Positions 24,650 to 34,594 are shown, numbered from the stretch's first letter. The stretch: DNA of 64,000 bases from Achromobacter deleyi (GCF_016127315.1 NZ_CP065997.1:1922001-1986000); one strand, 5' to 3'. The notes: generated from the letters alone by a model not told the origin. Made by a program: numbers and translations.

Positions 24650-27127
24650 GTGAACCGTTCAACCATTGGATTCCATTCATCGCCGCGCAGGCGGGCGTCT
24701 GCCCAAGGCCTGGGTGCGCTGGCTTTGTCGCTGTTGCTGGGGGTGGCCTTGTCGCCGGCCGCCGCGCAGGCGCAGGAAGCGGCGCTGCAGCTCAACATGC
24801 CGGCGCAATCGCTGGAAAGCGCGCTGGTCGACCTGGCCACGCGGGCCTCGTGGGATCTGGCGTATTCGCCGGATGCCGTGCGCAATCTGCGCGCGCCGGC
24901 CGTGTCGGGCCGGCTGACGCCGGACGAGGCGTTGCGCGCCTTGCTGGCGGGCTCCGGCCTGGTGTTCGAAAGAACGGGCAACCGGGTCGCCCTGTCGCGC
25001 GATGCCGGCGATGCCAGTGTGGTGATGCAGAGCATCACGGTGGTGGGCAAGGGCAATGAATTCACGGAAGGCACCGGCTCGTACACCACGGGCGCGATGA
25101 ACACGGCCACCAAGCTGCCGCTGACCATCCAGGAAACGCCGCAGTCCGTCAGCGTGGTGACACGCCAGAAGCTGGACGACTTCGCGATGCAGACCATCGA
25201 TGACGTGGCCAACAGCACCACCGGCGTGACGGTGAACCATTGGAGCAATGATCGCTCGCGCTATTTTTCCCGCGGCTTCACGATCAATACATTCCTGCTG
25301 GACGGGATGCCCGTGACCTACGAGACGGACACGTCCACCTACAGCACCACGGCGATGTACGACCACGTGGAGGTGGTGCGAGGACCGACGGGCCTGATGA
25401 CGGGCATGGGCGATCCGTCGGGCGCCATCAACTTCGTGCGTAAGCAGCCGACCGACGTGGCGCAGTTCATCGCCACCGCGCGCGCGGGCAACTGGGATAA
25501 TTTCTCCGGCGAATTCGATGCGAGCGGCCCGTTGAATGACAGCGGCTCGATCCGGGGGCGCTTTGTCACGTCGCAGCAGTCGCGGCAGTATTTCACGGAT
25601 GGCTACAGCAGCCGCAAGCATCTGTACTACGGCGTCGTCGATATCGACCTGACCTCGCGCACCACGCTGAGCCTGGGCGGCCATTCCAACACCGAGGACA
25701 ATCCGGGGTCCGAATGGATGGGGGTTCCCACGGCCCCCGACGGTTCGCCGCTGGATATCCGGCGGTCACGGCGGTTCTCGCCATCATGGAGCTATTGGGA
25801 CAAGAAGGAATCGAGCCTGTTCGCCGAGCTCAAGCACAAGTTCGACAGCGGCTGGGTGGCCAAGGCCGCCGCCCGCTCCGTCAATGCGTCGTCGGCGCTG
25901 GACGGCGCCTATTTCGTCAGTGGCAGCTATGACGCGCAGGGCAATATGCTTTACGACGTGATGGGCGGCCGCTATGACTACGACAAGAAGCAGCAGAGCT
26001 TCGACGTGTCGGCGCAAGGGCCGGTCAAGTTGTTCGGCCGTTTCCACGACATTGCGCTTGGGGCGAGCTACCGCAAGGATACGTGGCGCGACGACGGCTA
26101 CAGCTACCTGGATTCGCCGACCGGCTATTACATGCTGGGTGGCGTCAATCCGTACACGTGGGATCCGGATTCGATTCGCCGTTCCGATTTCGTGAAGGAC
26201 ACGCTCTGGAGCCGCGACCAGCGCTCGGCACTGACGTCGGCCTACGCCACCGGCCGTTTCCGCCTGGCGGACCCGCTCAGCATGATCCTGGGCGCGCGCC
26301 TGGATTGGTTCGACTTCGACAACAAGCAGTATCAAGGCGCCTGGAGCAGCCATCGCAAGTTCAGCGAAGACAAGCACTTCACGCCGTATGCCGCGCTGAC
26401 CTATGACCTGAACGACAACCACTCGGTCTACGCCAGCTATTCCAGCATCTTCAAGCCGCAGTACTACCTGGACACGTCGGGCACGGTGCTCAAGCCGGTG
26501 GACGGCACCAACTACGAAATCGGCCTGAAGGGCAGCTATCTGGACGAGCGTATCAACGCCGCCATCGCGGTGTTCTCGACGACGCAGTCCAACCTGCCGC
26601 AGGCGGTGACCGATATCTCGTCGTGCTTCGTCGCCACCAATTGCTATCGGGCGGTGGGCGAGGTCAAGAGCGAAGGCGTGGAGATCGACATCAATGGCGA
26701 GCTGCTGCCGCGGCTGAACGTGGGCATCGGTTACTCCTACACGCGCGCCAAGGTGTCCTCTGGCGGTCTCGATGGCGCCGCGGGCCAGCCCTATGCCAGC
26801 TACATTCCGCAGCATCAGCTGAAGGTCGCCGCCATGTATCACCTGCCGGGGGCGTACGAGAAATGGCGGATCGGCGGCGCGGTGCGGGCGCAGAGCAAGA
26901 CCTCGACGCAATCGTTGACGAGCGCGGAGGGCTACGTGGTCAAGCAGTCGCCGTTCACGGTGGTGGATCTGGTGGCCGGCTACAAGGTGAACCGGCAACT
27001 GGATATCCAGTTCAACGTCAACAACCTGTTCGACAAGCGCTATTTCGAATCGATGCAGGGCAACAACGGCGGCAATTACTACGGTACGCCGCGCAGCTTC
27101 CTGCTGACGACACGCTATCAGTTCTAG
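24650..27127 (+). CDS. TonB-dependent siderophore receptor with N-terminal signalling (STN) domain
   Basis: The 825-residue outer-membrane receptor starts at GTG 24650 (AGGAAA upstream). The signal peptide ends near PAAAQAQ (about residue 42). The STN domain follows (about 45-120: LQLNMPAQSLESALVDLATRA...LRALLAGSGLVFERTG), then the TonB box region (MQSITVVGKG) and the plug (KLPLTIQETPQSVSVVTRQKLDD, DHVEVVRGPTGLMTGMGDPSGAINFVRKQP). The 22-strand barrel ends in LLTTRYQF with a terminal Phe. It resembles ferric hydroxamate/pyoverdine-type receptors. Together with FecI and FecR it forms a cell-surface signalling system. The exact siderophore cannot be read from sequence. Confidence 0.93.
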   Translation: MNRSTIGFHSSPRRRASAQGLGALALSLLLGVALSPAAAQAQEAALQLNMPAQSLESALVDLATRASWDLAYSPDAVRNLRAPAVSGRLTPDEALRALLAGSGLVFERTGNRVALSRDAGDASVVMQSITVVGKGNEFTEGTGSYTTGAMNTATKLPLTIQETPQSVSVVTRQKLDDFAMQTIDDVANSTTGVTVNHWSNDRSRYFSRGFTINTFLLDGMPVTYETDTSTYSTTAMYDHVEVVRGPTGLMTGMGDPSGAINFVRKQPTDVAQFIATARAGNWDNFSGEFDASGPLNDSGSIRGRFVTSQQSRQYFTDGYSSRKHLYYGVVDIDLTSRTTLSLGGHSNTEDNPGSEWMGVPTAPDGSPLDIRRSRRFSPSWSYWDKKESSLFAELKHKFDSGWVAKAAARSVNASSALDGAYFVSGSYDAQGNMLYDVMGGRYDYDKKQQSFDVSAQGPVKLFGRFHDIALGASYRKDTWRDDGYSYLDSPTGYYMLGGVNPYTWDPDSIRRSDFVKDTLWSRDQRSALTSAYATGRFRLADPLSMILGARLDWFDFDNKQYQGAWSSHRKFSEDKHFTPYAALTYDLNDNHSVYASYSSIFKPQYYLDTSGTVLKPVDGTNYEIGLKGSYLDERINAAIAVFSTTQSNLPQAVTDISSCFVATNCYRAVGEVKSEGVEIDINGELLPRLNVGIGYSYTRAKVSSGGLDGAAGQPYASYIPQHQLKVAAMYHLPGAYEKWRIGGAVRAQSKTSTQSLTSAEGYVVKQSPFTVVDLVAGYKVNRQLDIQFNVNNLFDKRYFESMQGNNGGNYYGTPRSFLLTTRYQF

Positions 27128-27223
27128 CGGCATGGCTGGCTGCGCATCGCGACGGCGATGGCGCAGTCAGCTGTGGCGGCCTCATCGTCGGCAGGGTGCA
27201 GTACGACGGCGTTCGCGCGAGGA

Positions 27224-27643
27224 TCAGACGTCGTCGAAATAGAACGCCTTGTCGATCTTCGCTTCGAACGCCAGCATCAGCAGCGGCCCCGCGCAGACCA
27301 ATGGCAGCCACCATTGCAGCAGCAACTTCAGCACCATGCCCAGGCAGAAATAACCGACGATCAGCGTCACGATGATGGCAATGACGATCAGGAATTCCAT
27401 GGCGGCCTTGCTGGCGGCGGGCTGCTGCATGAAGCGGGATTTGCGCGCTTCGATGGCTTCCTGCACGCGGTTGGTGAATCGCATGACGGTTTTCTTCCAG
27501 ACGTTGCGTATCTGGTAGCTGCCGGCGCTGTCCTGGATGGAGATATTGCCGAACATGATGCCGGTTTCACCGGAAACGGCATTGACCTTGTCCAGGTCGA
27601 TCGCGGTCTGGCGCGGGCCGTAGACCAGCCCGGGGCCGGGCAT
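27224..27643 (-). CDS. Conserved-looking small membrane protein, function unknown
   Basis: The product from ATG 27641-27643 has 139 residues; a TTG at 27680 would add 13. The N-terminal part (PGLVYGPRQTAIDLDKVNAVSGETGIMFGN...) is soluble-looking and resembles a small beta domain. Two hydrophobic spans follow in the C-terminal half (MEFLIVIAIIVTLIVGYFCL and LLLQWWLPLVCAGPLLMLAF), and the protein ends DKAFYFDDV. I do not recognise a named family. It lies alone between the convergent receptor gene and the co-directional 3-hydroxybutyrate dehydrogenase gene. Confidence 0.6.
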   Translation of the reverse strand: MPGPGLVYGPRQTAIDLDKVNAVSGETGIMFGNISIQDSAGSYQIRNVWKKTVMRFTNRVQEAIEARKSRFMQQPAASKAAMEFLIVIAIIVTLIVGYFCLGMVLKLLLQWWLPLVCAGPLLMLAFEAKIDKAFYFDDV

Positions 27644-27748
27644 GCGGGCACGCGTTGCCGAAAAAAACCTCCAGGCCGACAAGGCGGCGCGGAGGTTGTC
27701 CTGGGTGTCGATTGTCGAGACGCGAGCGCTCGTTCTTGCTGCATGTCC

Positions 27749-28534
27749 CTACTGCATGTACCACCCATGGCTGACCACGAACGACTGTCCCGTGAACGCC
27801 GCGCTGGGGAAGGTCGACAGGAACAGCGCCGTCTGCGCCACGTCCTCGACGGTGGTGAAGATGCCGTCGACGGTATCGCCCAGCATCACCTTCTTGACCA
27901 CGTCTTCCTCGCTGATGCCCAGCTCCTTGGCCTGCTCGGGGATCTGCTTTTCGACCAGCGGCGTGCGCACGAAGCCGGGGCAGATGACGTGCGAGCGCAC
28001 ATTGTGCTTGGCGCCTTCCTTGGCCAGCACGCGCGCCAGGCCCAGCAGCGCATGCTTGGCGGCGACGTAGGCGGACTTGAGCGGCGAGGCTTCGTGCGAA
28101 TGCACCGAGCCCATGTAGATGACGACGCCGCCGCGATCATCCTTGTACATGTGCTTGAGCGCGGCCTTGGTGGTGAGGAAGGCGCCATCGACGTGGATGG
28201 CCTGCATCTTCTTCCAGTCGGCGAAGGCGAAGTTCTCGATGGGGTTGACGATCTGGATGCCGGCGTTCGAGATCAGGATGTCGATGCTGCCGTAGGCGGC
28301 GGCGACGCGGTCGATGCCCTGGTTGACGGCGTCTTCGTTGGTGACGTCCATGGCCACGCCCATGGCCTTTCCGCCGGCCTGTTCGATCTCGCGGGCGACG
28401 GCGTCGGCGCCGGCCTGGTTCAGGTCGGCGATGGCGATGGCCGCGCCGGCGCGCGACAGGGTCAGCGCGATTTCCTTGCCAATGCCGCTGGCGGCGCCGG
28501 TGACGACGGCGACTTTTCCGTTCAGATTGCTCAT
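27749..28534 (-). CDS. bdhA: D-3-hydroxybutyrate dehydrogenase (SDR family)
   Basis: The 261-residue short-chain dehydrogenase oxidises (R)-3-hydroxybutyrate to acetoacetate with NAD, in breakdown of polyhydroxybutyrate or ketone bodies. The cofactor motif [14 protein letters not shown], the NAG motif ([16 protein letters not shown]), the catalytic Ser in [24 protein letters not shown] and the YxxxK pair are all visible, and the C-terminal [11 protein letters not shown] is characteristic of bacterial 3-hydroxybutyrate dehydrogenases. Length is standard. GGAGG lies nine bases before the ATG at 28534. It is monocistronic as far as can be seen. Confidence 0.92.
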   Translation of the reverse strand: MSNLNGKVAVVTGAASGIGKEIALTLSRAGAAIAIADLNQAGADAVAREIEQAGGKAMGVAMDVTNEDAVNQGIDRVAAAYGSIDILISNAGIQIVNPIENFAFADWKKMQAIHVDGAFLTTKAALKHMYKDDRGGVVIYMGSVHSHEASPLKSAYVAAKHALLGLARVLAKEGAKHNVRSHVICPGFVRTPLVEKQIPEQAKELGISEEDVVKKVMLGDTVDGIFTTVEDVAQTALFLSTFPSAAFTGQSFVVSHGWYMQ

Positions 28535-28905
28535 GCTGGGGAACCTCCGGGTAAGGATGCCGCGGGCCGGGGTGCGCCCGCGGATGCGAGGGGCATGGCT
28601 TGATGGTAGCGCTCCAGGATGAGCGCAGCCTGAACGCCACGGCCAGGGTAACTTTCTATGTCATTTGCTTCCGCCGCATGTCAGTCCGGTGCGCGGCGGG
28701 GCGGCGTGGTCCCCGGGGCAAGCCGCGCGCCTTCGACGCCGCGCCAGCAGCCCTGCCAAGCGGGTTTTGTTACGAAGCCGCTTGATGCGCGGTATTCGGC
28801 CATTGCCGGTTGCGCCAGGCTGCGCGAGAATCCGCCGCATTCGGTCCCGCCCTGGATGGCGGGATCCTTGTTTCTTACAAGGCGAAGTCAAGCGTGGCAT
28901 CAGTC
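28535..28905. other. Intergenic region between bdhA and amidase gene
   Basis: About 370 bases between divergent genes. It must carry both promoters. Several short frames run through it, but none has a ribosome site or a recognisable product. I see no RNA gene or repeat. Confidence 0.4.
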
Positions 28906-29616
28906 ATGAACGGTCGAGCGGGCAAGCAAGGGGCGGCAAGGTGGGCGCGCGGTGTCGCGGCGGCCGTGTTGGGGGTGGCGGCGCTGTCGGCGCAGGCGGC
29001 CTACGTGGTGGTGGACACGGGCCACACGCCCAAGCAGCCAGGCGCCACGGGCGCCAGCGGCCGGGTGGAGTACCAATACAACCTGGACCTGAGCGGCGCG
29101 GTGGCGACGGATCTGCTGGCGCTGGGCGATCGCGTGACGCGTGTGTCGGCCGATGGCGCCGAGATTGCGCTGGGGCGGCGCGCGCTGACCGCGCCCGATG
29201 CGGATTTCTTCATCTCCATCCATCACGATTCGATGCAGCAGAAGTACATCGATGCTGGCCGCCAGCGGGAATTCGCGGGCTTCGCCATCTTTGTCTCGCA
29301 GCTCAATCCCCGCTACGAGGACAGCCTGCGCTGCGCCAAGGCGATCGGCGAGGCGTTGGTGGCGGCGGGCGAAAAGCCGTCGCTGTACCACGCCGAGCCC
29401 ATCGCGGGCGAAAACCGGCCGCTGCTCGACCGCCGCCTGGGCGTGCATCGCTACGACGGATTGGCGGTGCTCAAGACCGCGGCGATGCCGGCGGTGCTGG
29501 TGGAGGCGGGCGTGATCGTGAATCCCGACGAAGAGGCGCGCCTGGCGCGGCCCGAGACCATCCAGCGCCTGGCGCGGGCGATCGCGGACGGCACGCACGC
29601 CTGCCAGCGGCGCTAG
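28906..29616 (+). CDS. N-acetylmuramoyl-L-alanine amidase, Amidase_3 type
   Basis: The 236-residue product, with a signal peptide ending LSAQAAYVV, is a zinc amidase of the AmiC type that cuts the peptide stem from muramic acid. The expected zinc ligands are visible: His in VVVDTGHTPKQPG, Glu in the RVEYQYNLDL segment, and His in FFISIHHDSMQ; the catalytic Glu lies in VLVEAGVIVNPDEE. The helix that shuts the site in septal amidases is not obvious. ATG 28906 gives a clean signal peptide; in-frame codons upstream are possible starts but less likely. No partner genes for division are adjacent. Confidence 0.88.
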   Translation: MNGRAGKQGAARWARGVAAAVLGVAALSAQAAYVVVDTGHTPKQPGATGASGRVEYQYNLDLSGAVATDLLALGDRVTRVSADGAEIALGRRALTAPDADFFISIHHDSMQQKYIDAGRQREFAGFAIFVSQLNPRYEDSLRCAKAIGEALVAAGEKPSLYHAEPIAGENRPLLDRRLGVHRYDGLAVLKTAAMPAVLVEAGVIVNPDEEARLARPETIQRLARAIADGTHACQRR

Positions 29617-29769
29617 CGCGGCGAGGGGGCCAGCGGGCGGACGTGGGATGAAATCGCAAGGGATGGATAAAATCCGGCATTCGTATGGTGGGCCGCCGCG
29701 CCCGGACGACGCGGTTGCGCAGCGCGGGGGCGATCCCGGCCGTGGCGTGCGTTCCGAGAACAAGGACTG

Positions 29770-30960
29770 ATGATGCTGAAAAGAAAACTGACGATGTTGG
29801 CCGCGTCCCTGGCGCTATCGATGACCGGGCTGTCCGTCGCGGTGGCGCAGACGCAGGCGCCGGCGCAGCAGCAAGAGGAGCCCGAGCGCTACGGCCCGTT
29901 CTTCTTCCTGCCCAGCCAGCCCAATCTGCTGGTCTACGTGGGCGCGGTGGGCGCCAACGACATGCTCAACCTGAAGAAGGCGCTGCGCGAGCATCCGACC
30001 ATTTCCACGCTGATCCTGCAGAACAATGGCGGCGGCCTGGTGCATATCGGGCTGGTGGTGGCCGAAGAGGTCTACGAGCGCGGCCTGAATACCTATATTC
30101 CGAAGGACAGCTACTGTGCGTCGGCCTGCTCGTTCGTGTTCTTCGCGGGGCGCCAGCGCCTGGCCGAGGGCCGGCTGGGCGTGCACCAGATTTCCGCGCC
30201 CGAGATGACGGGCGAACAGGCGCAGTTCGGGGTTTCGGACATCGTCGCGACCCTGCCGAAGTACGGCGTGTCGGCGGACGTGCTGGGGATCATGTTCAGC
30301 ACGCCGCCCAAGGAGATGTACTTCTTCTCGCCGCAGGAGATCATCAAGTACGGCATCAACCGCACCGGCAACGTCCGCACGGCCAGCAATGACGTGCAAC
30401 CGGGCACAGGCCAGCGCGCGGCCCCGGCGCCCGCCGCGGCGCCCGCGCCGCAGGCGCAGTCGCCCGGGGATGCCAAGCTGCCGCCGCGCAAGCCGGCCTC
30501 GCCCGATGCCGCGCCGGCGCCGGCCGGCCCCGTGGCCAACCCGTACATGCCCAAGGAAACCGCGCCCGCGGCGATTACCGACGAGCAGAAGGCGATCAAT
30601 GCCGCGGCCCTGATGATCCAGGCGGGCAGCGGCACCAATGAGGAAGCGCTGAAGTTCACGCGCGAGTTCTACGCCGATACGGTCGACTACTTCAAGAAGC
30701 AGCGGCCGAAATCCGAGATCCTGGCGGACAAGGAGGCGTACTTCGCGCGCTGGCCGGTGCGTCGTTTCGTGGTCGACCAGAATTCGCTGCGGGCCAAGTG
30801 CCAGGACCAGATGTGCATGGTCAAGGGCCTCTACGACTACAAGGTATCGAGCCCGGAACGCGGCAAGACCGCGACCGGCACGTCGAATTTCACTTACGTC
30901 CTTGACCTGCGCAACCGTTATCGCATCGTCATGGAAGACAGCGAGGTCATCAGCCGCTGA
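29770..30960 (+). CDS. Periplasmic ClpP/crotonase-fold protein with C-terminal domain
   Basis: The 396-residue product has a signal peptide (about 1-27, ending SVAVAQ). Residues about 40-200 look like the COG3904-type ClpP fold: GAVGANDMLNLKKAL, the strand LILQNNGGGLVHIGLVVAEEVYERG, the serine-bearing CASACSFVFFAG segment and the His in LGVHQIS. A Pro/Ala-rich linker (about 218-265) leads to a C-terminal domain (KFTREFYADTVDYFKKQRP...KCQDQMCMVKGLYDYKV). A hydrolase role is possible but unproven; the Ser-His pair is suggestive. ATG codons at 29770 and 29773 are equivalent. It precedes the LprI-like gene by 30 bases, likely one transcript. Confidence 0.75.
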   Translation: MMLKRKLTMLAASLALSMTGLSVAVAQTQAPAQQQEEPERYGPFFFLPSQPNLLVYVGAVGANDMLNLKKALREHPTISTLILQNNGGGLVHIGLVVAEEVYERGLNTYIPKDSYCASACSFVFFAGRQRLAEGRLGVHQISAPEMTGEQAQFGVSDIVATLPKYGVSADVLGIMFSTPPKEMYFFSPQEIIKYGINRTGNVRTASNDVQPGTGQRAAPAPAAAPAPQAQSPGDAKLPPRKPASPDAAPAPAGPVANPYMPKETAPAAITDEQKAINAAALMIQAGSGTNEEALKFTREFYADTVDYFKKQRPKSEILADKEAYFARWPVRRFVVDQNSLRAKCQDQMCMVKGLYDYKVSSPERGKTATGTSNFTYVLDLRNRYRIVMEDSEVISR

Positions 30961-30990
30961 CGCAGCGGTCCGATGCCAGGGAGAACTGCA

Positions 30991-31839
30991 ATGAGTTTCA
31001 GGAATCGCGCGGCGCAGCTGTTGTGCCTGGTGGGATTGGGCGTGCTGGCGGCGCCGGCGCTGGCGATCAATTGCCAGAAGGCCAGCAGCCCGTCGGAGAA
31101 GCTGATCTGCTCGGATCGCAAGGCGGTGGCCGCCGATGCCGAGCTGAACCGCGCCTATGCGGCGGTGCTGAAGCAGGCGCCGGACGAGGAGATCCGCAAG
31201 ATGCTGGTGGACAGCCAGCGGCGCTGGATCGATGCCCGCGACCGGGCGCTGGAAGGGCTGACCGACGATTCCGACGCGCTGCAGGATGACAAGACGCCTG
31301 GCGGCCTGGCGGCCGACATGATCCTGAACCGCGTGGCCGCGCTCAAGGAGATCAGGAAGGGCGACAAGCTGCCCGCCATGATCGCCACGGCGCTGCGCCA
31401 GCGCGAGTTCAACAAGCAGTTCACGGGCGGCCCGTTCGCCGGCTTTGACGTGTCGTGCGATGTCCTGCCACGCGACTACAAGTACTACGGTTGCTTCGCG
31501 ATCCGCCACTACCAGAACAACGATCGCATCTGCAGCGCGGAAGAATACTGGGCCACGGGCTCGGTCTATGCGCAGCGCTACGTGGCCAAGGTGGTCGACA
31601 ACAAGCCGGTGCCGGTGGCGTCCTGCTCGTTCAACGGCGTCGACGCCAATTGTCCCGGCGGCATTTCCGATGACGCGCACTGGAACACGGGACCCGACGT
31701 GCACAAGGTCGACTATTCCTCCACGCCGCTGCCCAAGGTGGACGGCGAGGTGCATGACGACGATGAGTACGGCTGGCTCAAGGCCTGCCTGACCGACCCG
31801 TCGTTCCCGCTGTCCAACCCGAAGGACGCCGGCCGCTAG
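30991..31839 (+). CDS. LprI-like (DUF1311) periplasmic protein
   Basis: The 282-residue product has a signal peptide ending APALA. Mature residues about 22-95 fit the lysozyme-inhibitor LprI/DUF1311 domain: INCQKASSPSEKLICSDRKAV with paired Cys, AELNRAYAAVLKQ and the SQRRWIDARDRAL helix. The remaining 190 residues contain six or more further cysteines (SCDVLPRDYKYYGCF, ASCSFNGVDANCPGG) and are not a family I recognise. It may bind or protect cell-wall components, but no activity can be claimed. It follows the ClpP-fold gene closely. Confidence 0.75.
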   Translation: MSFRNRAAQLLCLVGLGVLAAPALAINCQKASSPSEKLICSDRKAVAADAELNRAYAAVLKQAPDEEIRKMLVDSQRRWIDARDRALEGLTDDSDALQDDKTPGGLAADMILNRVAALKEIRKGDKLPAMIATALRQREFNKQFTGGPFAGFDVSCDVLPRDYKYYGCFAIRHYQNNDRICSAEEYWATGSVYAQRYVAKVVDNKPVPVASCSFNGVDANCPGGISDDAHWNTGPDVHKVDYSSTPLPKVDGEVHDDDEYGWLKACLTDPSFPLSNPKDAGR

Positions 31840-31869
31840 CCGGGCCGGGGTGCGCCGGGCAGGGCCGTA

Positions 31870-32283
31870 TCAGGCGGGGTCGGCGGCGGCGGCCCGGGCC
31901 AGGCGCTTGCGGTGGTGCCTGGCGTAGTCCTGCAACGCGTCGCGCAGCACCACCGCCTGGTTGTGCGCGGTATTGCGCGCGCCATACAGCAACGTCAGCG
32001 GACGCGCGCCCGCGGCCTCCAGCAGCGCGGCCATGCGGGCTTGCTGCGCCGGGTCGGCCAGCTCGGCCAGGTATTTTTCCCGGAAGGCGTCCCAGCGCTC
32101 GTCGAGATGGCTGAACCACTTGCACAATTCGGCGCTGGGGGCGATGTCCTTGGCCCATTCATCCAGCGCCAGGTCGGCGCGGCGCAGGCCGCGCGGCCAC
32201 ATGCGGTCCACCAGCGCCCGATAGCTGCCTTCGGGGCCGAGGCCTTCATAGACGCGTTGCACGGAAATGGCGGACGGTTTCAT
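31870..32283 (-). CDS. DUF488 (YeaO-like) protein
   Basis: The 137-residue product is a DUF488 family protein: the N-terminal VQRVYEGLGPEGSYRALVDRMWPRGLRR, WAKDIAPSAELCKWFSH and the LTLLYGARNTAHNQAVVLRDAL segment are diagnostic. The biochemical role of the family is not established. It is convergent with the LprI-like gene. Seven consecutive C lie just before the start region (about 32303-32309). Confidence 0.88.
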   Translation of the reverse strand: MKPSAISVQRVYEGLGPEGSYRALVDRMWPRGLRRADLALDEWAKDIAPSAELCKWFSHLDERWDAFREKYLAELADPAQQARMAALLEAAGARPLTLLYGARNTAHNQAVVLRDALQDYARHHRKRLARAAAADPA

Positions 32284-32352
32284 CGCGGGGGGCTCCTGTG
32301 ACGGCCCCCCCAGTCTACTACCGCGATGCCCGGCCGCCCGCGGCCGGCCGTG

Positions 32353-33573
32353 TCAGGCCTTGGCAGTGGCCGGCACCGACGAGCCGCCCGTGCGCAAGAG
32401 CAGGAAGCCCGCCACCGCCGAGGCCACGGAGCCGGTCAGGACGCCGATCTTGGTGGCGTCGACGGCCGCCGGATCGGTGAAGGCCAGCGCGCCGATGAAC
32501 AGGCTCATGGTGAAGCCGATGCCGCACAGCAGGGCCACGCCGTACAGCTGGGTAAAGCTGGCGTGGCGCGGCAGGCTGGCCACGCCGGCGCGGATGGCCA
32601 GCCAGGCGAAACCGAACACGCCCAGCTGCTTGCCCAGGAACAGGCCCAGCGCCACGCCCAGCGGCACCGGCTGCGCCAGGCTCGACAGGCCCATGCCGGC
32701 GAACGAGACGCCGGCGTTGGCGAAACCGAACAGCGGCACGATCAGCAGGGCCACGGGCTTGTGCAGCGCGTGTTCCAGCGCATGCAGCGGCGAATGCTCG
32801 CCCGCGCGGCCCTGGTTCTGCGGACGCAGCGGAATGGTCAGCGCCAGCGCCACGCCGGCGAGCGTGGCGTGCACGCCGGACTTCAGCACGAAGTACCAGA
32901 GCACCGCGCCGATCAGCAGGTAGGGCGCCGGGCGCAGCACGCCGGCCCGGTTCAGGCAGAACAGGCAGGCCAGCAGCGCGCCGGCCATGGCCAATGCGAA
33001 CAGGTTCAGCTCGGCGGTATAGAACAGCGCGATGATGACGATGGCGCCCAGGTCGTCCAGGATCGCCAGCGCGGTCAGGAACACTTTCAGCGAGGTCGGC
33101 ACGCGGCTGCCCAGCAATGCCAGGATGCCGAGCGCGAAAGCGATGTCGGTGGCGGCGGGGATGGCCCAGCCGCGCAGGGTGTCGGGACTGCCCAGGTTCA
33201 GCAGCACGTAGATCAGCGCCGGCATGGCCATGCCGCCCAGAGCCGCGATGCCGGGCAGCACGATGCGGGCCGCGCCGCGCAACTGGCCGTCCAGCACCTC
33301 GCGCTTGATTTCCAGGCCGACCAGCAGGAAGAACACGGCCATCAGGCCGTCATTGATCCAGTGCAGCACCGATTCCTTGAGCATCACCGGGCCGACATGA
33401 AAGCCCAGCTTGGTGCCGAGGATGTCGAAGTAGCCGGCCGCCAGCGGACTGTTGGCGACGACCAGGGCGACCACCGCCGCCAGCATCAGGACGTAGCCGC
33501 CGAGGGCTTCGGAACGCAGGAACGCCTGCAGGAAAGAGACGGGCCGGGACGGGGGCGAGGCCTGCAGGGTCAA
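32353..33573 (-). CDS. nhaA: Na+/H+ antiporter NhaA
   Basis: The 406-residue, about 12-span inner-membrane antiporter exchanges sodium for protons in salt and alkaline-pH tolerance. The cation-binding motif is visible in [20 protein letters not shown] and [18 protein letters not shown] (the paired aspartates). The family's [14 protein letters not shown] and [10 protein letters not shown] segments are also present. The chosen start is TTG at 33573, preceded by AAGGAG six bases upstream; no ATG fits the frame. No regulator gene (nhaR) is adjacent. Confidence 0.94.
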   Translation of the reverse strand: MTLQASPPSRPVSFLQAFLRSEALGGYVLMLAAVVALVVANSPLAAGYFDILGTKLGFHVGPVMLKESVLHWINDGLMAVFFLLVGLEIKREVLDGQLRGAARIVLPGIAALGGMAMPALIYVLLNLGSPDTLRGWAIPAATDIAFALGILALLGSRVPTSLKVFLTALAILDDLGAIVIIALFYTAELNLFALAMAGALLACLFCLNRAGVLRPAPYLLIGAVLWYFVLKSGVHATLAGVALALTIPLRPQNQGRAGEHSPLHALEHALHKPVALLIVPLFGFANAGVSFAGMGLSSLAQPVPLGVALGLFLGKQLGVFGFAWLAIRAGVASLPRHASFTQLYGVALLCGIGFTMSLFIGALAFTDPAAVDATKIGVLTGSVASAVAGFLLLRTGGSSVPATAKA

Positions 33574-33683
33574 GATTCACTCCTTGGGTGCTGCGATACA
33601 GCGTAAAACCTGAATTTTACCTGAATTGCGCGGGGCCCGTGGGATGGAAGGCCTTGATTTCTATAGGATTTGGTACCAGCGCC

Positions 33684-34148
33684 TCAATGCCACAAGAGCG
33701 CGTTCATGGCCTCGACCAGCCGGTTGCGATAGCGCGGCAGCAACGCCCGCACGCGGGCCTGGCGCTCGGTCCACTCGGCCGGTTCGGCGCCGGCGGCAAT
33801 GCGCGGCGGCGCCCAGATCGGATCGGGAAAGTGGCGGTCGCCGCGCCAGCGCGGAATCACGTGCCAGTGCAGGTGCGGCACCATGTTGCCGAGCGAGGCC
33901 AGGTTGATCTTGTCGGGCGTCAGGATCGACTGCTGCGCTTCCTCGACCACGTACACCGCGCGCATCAGCAGGTCGCGGCCGTGGGTCGACAGGCTGGTCA
34001 TCTCGGCCAGGTGGGCGTTCCAGATGACGCGCGTGAAGCCCGGGTAGTCCGGGTCGTCGACCTCGATCAGGCGCAGGTGCGGCCCGCGCCACAGCAACGT
34101 GCCGCCGTCGGTCTGGCACAGAGGACAGTCGGGGTCGCGCGCGCTCAA
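33684..34148 (-). CDS. HIT family protein
   Basis: The 154-residue product carries the histidine triad HLHWHVIPRW near residue 95 and an N-terminal CPLC metal-site-like motif, so it is a HIT-family nucleotide hydrolase or transferase; the precise nucleotide substrate is not known. The gene starts at TTG 34146-34148, whose bases overlap the stop of the upstream acetyltransferase gene (TTGA), indicating coupled translation. Confidence 0.9.
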   Translation of the reverse strand: MSARDPDCPLCQTDGGTLLWRGPHLRLIEVDDPDYPGFTRVIWNAHLAEMTSLSTHGRDLLMRAVYVVEEAQQSILTPDKINLASLGNMVPHLHWHVIPRWRGDRHFPDPIWAPPRIAAGAEPAEWTERQARVRALLPRYRNRLVEAMNALLWH

Positions 34149-34594
34149 GGCAGCACCTTGCGGTATTGGATGAAGCCGGAACGGTCGGCGATGCGGTCGT
34201 ACAGCTGCATCGCCGTGGCGTTGGTTTCATGGGTCAGCCAGTAGACACGGGCGCAGTTGGCGGCCGCCGCCTGCGCGTAGACGTGCTCGATCAGCTTGCG
34301 GCCGGCGCCGGTGCCGCGGGTCTCCGGGTCCACGTACAGGTCCTGCAGGTAGCAGTAGTCGCCCGCCGTCCAGGTCGAGCGGTGGAAGATCCAGTGGACC
34401 ATGCCGACCGCGCGGCCGCTGTCGTAGGCCAGCGCGGCGTTCACCGGTTCGGCCGGATCGAGGAAGCGGGCCCAGGTGTTGCGCGTGACGGCATCGGCGA
34501 TGTCGACGCGGTAGAAGTCCTGGTAGCCCTTCCAGAGCGGCAGCCAGACATCAAAATCGGCGGCGACGACGGGGCGGATTTCAGCCGAGCTCAT
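34145..34594 (-). CDS. GNAT family N-acetyltransferase
   Basis: The 149-residue product is a small GNAT acetyltransferase. The acetyl-CoA motif A is visible as YLQDLYVDPETRGTGAGRKLIEHVYAQAA, and the end RSGFIQYRKVLP is typical of YhbS/diamine-like GNATs. The ATG at 34594 is used; a TTG at 34600 is possible. It is coupled to the HIT gene by a 4-base overlap, and its start lies 18 bases past the polyphosphate kinase stop on the same strand. The acceptor substrate is unknown. Confidence 0.88.
   Translation of the reverse strand: MSSAEIRPVVAADFDVWLPLWKGYQDFYRVDIADAVTRNTWARFLDPAEPVNAALAYDSGRAVGMVHWIFHRSTWTAGDYCYLQDLYVDPETRGTGAGRKLIEHVYAQAAAANCARVYWLTHETNATAMQLYDRIADRSGFIQYRKVLP

Noticed and set aside
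27128..27223. Terminator after the TonB receptor gene
   Set aside because: A CTGCGCATCGC/GCGATGGCGCAG hairpin exists at 27140-27166, but there is no T-run and the pairing has a bulge.
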